Source of the DNA: Actinomycetes bacterium
GTDB lineage: Bacteria; Actinomycetota; Acidimicrobiia; Acidimicrobiales; SZUA-35
DNA length: 15,166 nucleotides
Reading direction: 5' to 3'
Assembly (NCBI GenBank): GCA_024227975.1
Contig: JAAETV010000489.1
Coordinates: 1 to 15,166 of the forward strand
The notes under the pieces were generated by a model that saw only the letters and a program-made list of their open reading frames with translations, made no database searches and was not told the origin of the DNA. Positions within the stretch are counted from its first letter, which is position 1. Each line of letters opens with the position of its first letter. Below, one piece after another: positions 12,188 to 15,166 of this stretch. The position numbers and the translations under genes were made by a program.

Positions 12188-15166
12188 CTAGCTGCGATCT
12201 GACCACCGGCGGGTCGTCGCGCGTCCGACCATAGTAGAGCGCGTCACCAGCCTTCCCCTGGTTGGGGCTGGTCCGTCGGTCTCACCCAGGAGACCAGCGG
12301 CCACGGCGGGATGCTCGCTGGCGATGGCGGCCAGAGCCTCCTCGTCGAGCACCAGCAGTTGGAGAGCTTCGAGAGCGTGGAGGCTACCTCCGCTCCGATC
12401 GGCGATGAGGGAGGTGAGCCCGAAGACATCACCCTGACTGAGCTCGTTGATGGGAACCAGGGCACCGTCGACACCGGGGGTCAGCAACTCAGCCCGACCT
12501 CGGCTGATGACGGCCAGGCGACCTCCGGCGTCGGCCACGTTCTCGCCGGCGGCGAGCGGGACCGACCGCAGTCGGGCAGCGACACCATTCAGTTCGTCGT
12601 CACTGAGGCTTCGGAACAGGGAGATCCGCTTGAGTGCATCTTCGGCATCGAACGGGGCTTCGTTGGGAGCGAGCCCCCCGGTCTGCTCGGCCCACAGCCG
12701 GGCGTAGACCCCGTCTCGGGCCACCAATTCGTCATGAGTTCCTTGATCGTCGAGATGGCCGTCGACCAGTACGAAGATCCGGTCGTAGTCCACGATGGAA
12801 GCCAGCCGATGGGTGACTGAGACCACGGTGCGTTCGCCTCCGACCCGGTCCAAGATGTCATTGATCTGGCGCTCGGTCTTCGGGTCGAGGGCCGAGGTCG
12901 CCTCGTCGAGTAGCAGGATTCGGGGGTCACGGACAAGGGCTCTGGCGATCGAGACCTGTTGCCGCTGACCACTTGTAAGGGAGCCACCCCCTTCGCTGAC
13001 AGGGCAGTCATACCCTCGGGGCAAGCTGTCGAGGAAGCCGTCGATCTCGGCCGCTTCGGCCGCGGCAACAATCTCGGCATCGGTGGCGTTCGGTTTGCCG
13101 AGGGCGATGTTCTCCCTCAGAGTCGTATCGAACAGGAATGGGTCCTGGAAGACGACACCGACCTGGCGACGCAAGGAGGCCAGCGATCGTTGGCGGACGT
13201 CGACCCCGTCAACCAAGACAGCTCCCTCATCTGGCTCGTACATCCGCATGAGCATCTTCAGCGCCGTCGACTTGCCCGAGCCAGATGGCCCGACAAAGGC
13301 CACCTTGGATCCGGCCTTGATCACCAGATCGAGGCCATCGAGGGCCCAGCGCTCATGGGTGTAGGAGAATCCCAGGGTGACGAGACGAAGTTCCTGGTGA
13401 AGCGGGGCCAATTCGCCGAGATTCTCGCCCCGAGCCTCTAGATCGGCGTCGAGCACCTCGTTGATGCGGGTCAGAGCTCCCGTCGAAGCCTGGATGTCTT
13501 GTCCCAGTGCGGTCAGCTCCGTCACCGGTGACACGACCGCGCCCATGATCCACACGAACGCGACCAGACCTCCAAGGGTGAAGCGGTCCTCGAAGATCAG
13601 CCAAGTTCCGAGGCCGAGGACGACTAGCCGCAACACGGTTACGATCATGTTGGCCGACAGGCCGAGCAAGCCATCGAAGAGACTCAGCCGAACCTGCGAA
13701 TTGAACAACCGCTCAGAACTGCGTCCGAAACGGGCCCGCTCATAGCCGGCCAAGTCGAACATCTTGACCACGGGGTTGGCTTGGTAGTTCTCAGCCGCCA
13801 CCCCGAACAGGGCGGCATTGTCTTGCTGTACAGCCAGCCTGTGTTCGGTGGCCCCCTTGGCCATGAAGCGGCTGACAGCGACCGCAACAGGAGCCGCTAC
13901 CAACACGATGACCCCGAGCGGCAGGTTCAACGCCAACATGATGATGGCACTGACGACCAGCGAGACGGCCTGGAAGATGCCTCGGGTGATGGTGTCCGAC
14001 AACGCGGACTGAACCCGACCGACATCGCTGAACAGGCGGGACAAGACATCACCCTGGGGGTAGCGACCAAGCGATGACGTCGGGATGTGCTGGAGGCGCT
14101 CGAACATGACTTGTCGGATGTCGCGAACGACAGCCCCGCTGACATAGGCACTCTGGTGAGCCTGTCGCAGTCCGGCACCGACGGAGACGACCAAAGTGAT
14201 GGCCAAGATGATCAACAGGTTGATGACTTGGGAGAGCTCACCACTGGGGATGACCGAATCGAACAGCTCTCGGGCTACGAAAGGGAAGGCAGAGACGAAA
14301 GCCAAGCTCAACAGCATGTAGAGGAAGAGCTCGACCTGGCCGAGCTTGTACGGCTTCAGGTACTCGAGCGAGAGGCGCAGGAACTCTCCTGGCCTCACAT
14401 CAGGCTTTCCCTCCTGGATATCGCGCTGCCAGGCCGCCTCGAGAGCCGTTCTGGTCGCTCCGTAGTGGGTGGCAAAACCCTCCTCCAATCGACCGGGAGG
14501 AGAGGCCAAGAGCTGACAGAAGACGGCTTCGCTCTCGCGTTCGAGGAGGAAGCGCACGAACGACACGGTCATGGCGTTGCGCAACTCACCCTCGGCCTCG
14601 TCGAGCGACGGCAAGAGGCGGTCCTTCAGGTTGGCGTCGAGGTCGATGGCGTCACAGAGATGAAGCCCGTAGCCCTCGATCAATACCTCGGCGTCGGCCG
14701 AGCACGGCAAGGCGGCGCCGAACAAGAGGGCAAGAACCCGGTGGGGGTCCTCGGGCGGGGTCTCAGGGGTGACGACTTGCCATATCTCGTAGCGGCCCGC
14801 ATCAATGAAGGAGCCACTGACTACGAGCTGGCGGGTAAGAGGATCGGGAAAGGGATCGACCAGATTGATGGTGACGGTCACCCCCCACGACTCGGACCCG
14901 AACCCACGGAACTCACTCCTGGCGTTGACGGCCGCCCTCAGCAGGCTCTTGGCCGCCCGTTCACCTGCGCTGCCAGGCTGGTAGCGGACCTCGACCCCGC
15001 CCTTGGAGACCACCTCGAAGTTGGGGGGAATCGGTGATGGGCTGGCCACCGCCCCTGCTATAGGCGGATTCCTTGGCGCTGCTACGGGTTCCTCTCCCCG
15101 TGGCTGTCCGGACGGAGCCCATGTCGCGGCCGCTGCTGCGTCCAACTTGCCGGGTGCCGGTACACC
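12188..15166 (-). CDS. ABC exporter fused to a degenerate gluzincin (peptidase MA-like) domain and a cNMP-binding-like domain; 5' end outside window
   Basis: The frame is open to the right edge; numbering here is from TTG 15145 (985 aa visible). Residues 1-42 are a Pro/Ala-rich linker. Residues 43-245 resemble peptidase MA-like gluzincins ('F.v.y.pg..gerAA..Ll..a' start, 'vLiEGyglhl', 'SFVRFLLER', 'LEEGFATHYGATRTALEAAWQRDI'), but HExxH is replaced by HRVLAL (135-140), so it is probably inactive. Residues 262-550 are a six-helix ABC exporter domain (TM1 about 270-292). The ATPase has Walker A GPSGSGKST (619-627), Gln667, signature LTSGQ (723-727), Walker B ILLLDEAT (743-750) and His779, so it looks competent. 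Residues 836-945 form a cNMP-binding-like beta-roll with a degraded phosphate cassette. One half-transporter implies a dimer. GTG at about 15049 is an alternative start. Substrate unknown. Confidence 0.88.
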   Translation of the reverse strand, partial: GVPAPGKLDAAAAATWAPSGQPRGEEPVAAPRNPPIAGAVASPSPIPPNFEVVSKGGVEVRYQPGSAGERAAKSLLRAAVNARSEFRGFGSESWGVTVTINLVDPFPDPLTRQLVVSGSFIDAGRYEIWQVVTPETPPEDPHRVLALLFGAALPCSADAEVLIEGYGLHLCDAIDLDANLKDRLLPSLDEAEGELRNAMTVSFVRFLLERESEAVFCQLLASPPGRLEEGFATHYGATRTALEAAWQRDIQEGKPDVRPGEFLRLSLEYLKPYKLGQVELFLYMLLSLAFVSAFPFVARELFDSVIPSGELSQVINLLIILAITLVVSVGAGLRQAHQSAYVSGAVVRDIRQVMFERLQHIPTSSLGRYPQGDVLSRLFSDVGRVQSALSDTITRGIFQAVSLVVSAIIMLALNLPLGVIVLVAAPVAVAVSRFMAKGATEHRLAVQQDNAALFGVAAENYQANPVVKMFDLAGYERARFGRSSERLFNSQVRLSLFDGLLGLSANMIVTVLRLVVLGLGTWLIFEDRFTLGGLVAFVWIMGAVVSPVTELTALGQDIQASTGALTRINEVLDADLEARGENLGELAPLHQELRLVTLGFSYTHERWALDGLDLVIKAGSKVAFVGPSGSGKSTALKMLMRMYEPDEGAVLVDGVDVRQRSLASLRRQVGVVFQDPFLFDTTLRENIALGKPNATDAEIVAAAEAAEIDGFLDSLPRGYDCPVSEGGGSLTSGQRQQVSIARALVRDPRILLLDEATSALDPKTERQINDILDRVGGERTVVSVTHRLASIVDYDRIFVLVDGHLDDQGTHDELVARDGVYARLWAEQTGGLAPNEAPFDAEDALKRISLFRSLSDDELNGVAARLRSVPLAAGENVADAGGRLAVISRGRAELLTPGVDGALVPINELSQGDVFGLTSLIADRSGGSLHALEALQLLVLDEEALAAIASEHPAVAAGLLGETDGPAPTRGRLVTRSTMVGRATTRRWSDRS

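Noticed and set aside
12960..13000. Non-canonical ABC signature LTSGQ as a sign of a dead ATPase
   Set aside because: Variants such as LSSGQ are common in active exporters, and Walker A, Walker B, Q-loop and H-loop are all intact.
14087..15037. 316-codon plus-strand frame at the right end
   Set aside because: It is antisense to the ABC fusion gene and its composition is shadow-like, with no recognisable domain.

Overview
The window is high-GC bacterial DNA, densely coding on both strands. Codons are strongly G/C-rich at third positions, GTG and TTG starts are common, and several genes lack a Shine-Dalgarno sequence. Together with a Hanks-type kinase fused to a solute-binding domain and an ArfA-like OmpA/BON protein, this points to an actinobacterium. 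A non-mycobacterial lineage such as Acidimicrobiia is my guess; there is no rRNA or marker gene to fix it.

Left part (1-4105). The 3' end of an SDR oxidoreductase (+) meets, convergently, an AlbA_2/Schlafen-type putative DNA-binding protein (-). Between them lies a three-copy 34-bp tandem repeat, each copy carrying a hairpin. Next are an MFS transporter (-) and a divergent amidohydrolase (+), which may form a small uptake-and-hydrolysis unit.

Middle part (4106-9592). A membrane-anchored BON/OmpA protein and a CinA-like protein form a tight two-gene minus-strand operon. Divergent from it are a TesB-type acyl-CoA thioesterase and an SDR that lacks the usual Tyr-Lys pair, both plausibly lipid or CoA-related. 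A second MFS transporter (-) overlaps the SDR tail; its true N-terminus lies upstream of the first conventional start codon. pyrE (+) follows.

Right part (9605-15166). This is the most unusual region. Two large minus-strand genes 51 bp apart are probably co-transcribed. The upstream one runs off the right edge. It encodes a Pro/Ala-rich segment, a gluzincin (peptidase MA-like) domain whose HExxH site has been lost, a complete ABC exporter half (membrane domain plus ATPase) and a C-terminal cyclic-nucleotide-binding-like domain. The downstream one encodes a transmembrane Ser/Thr kinase whose extracellular part is a LivJ-type solute-binding protein. The pair reads as a ligand-sensing kinase next to a regulated exporter; that functional link is inference. 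I saw no rRNA, tRNA, CRISPR array, insertion sequence or prophage. No gap between genes exceeds 300 bp.
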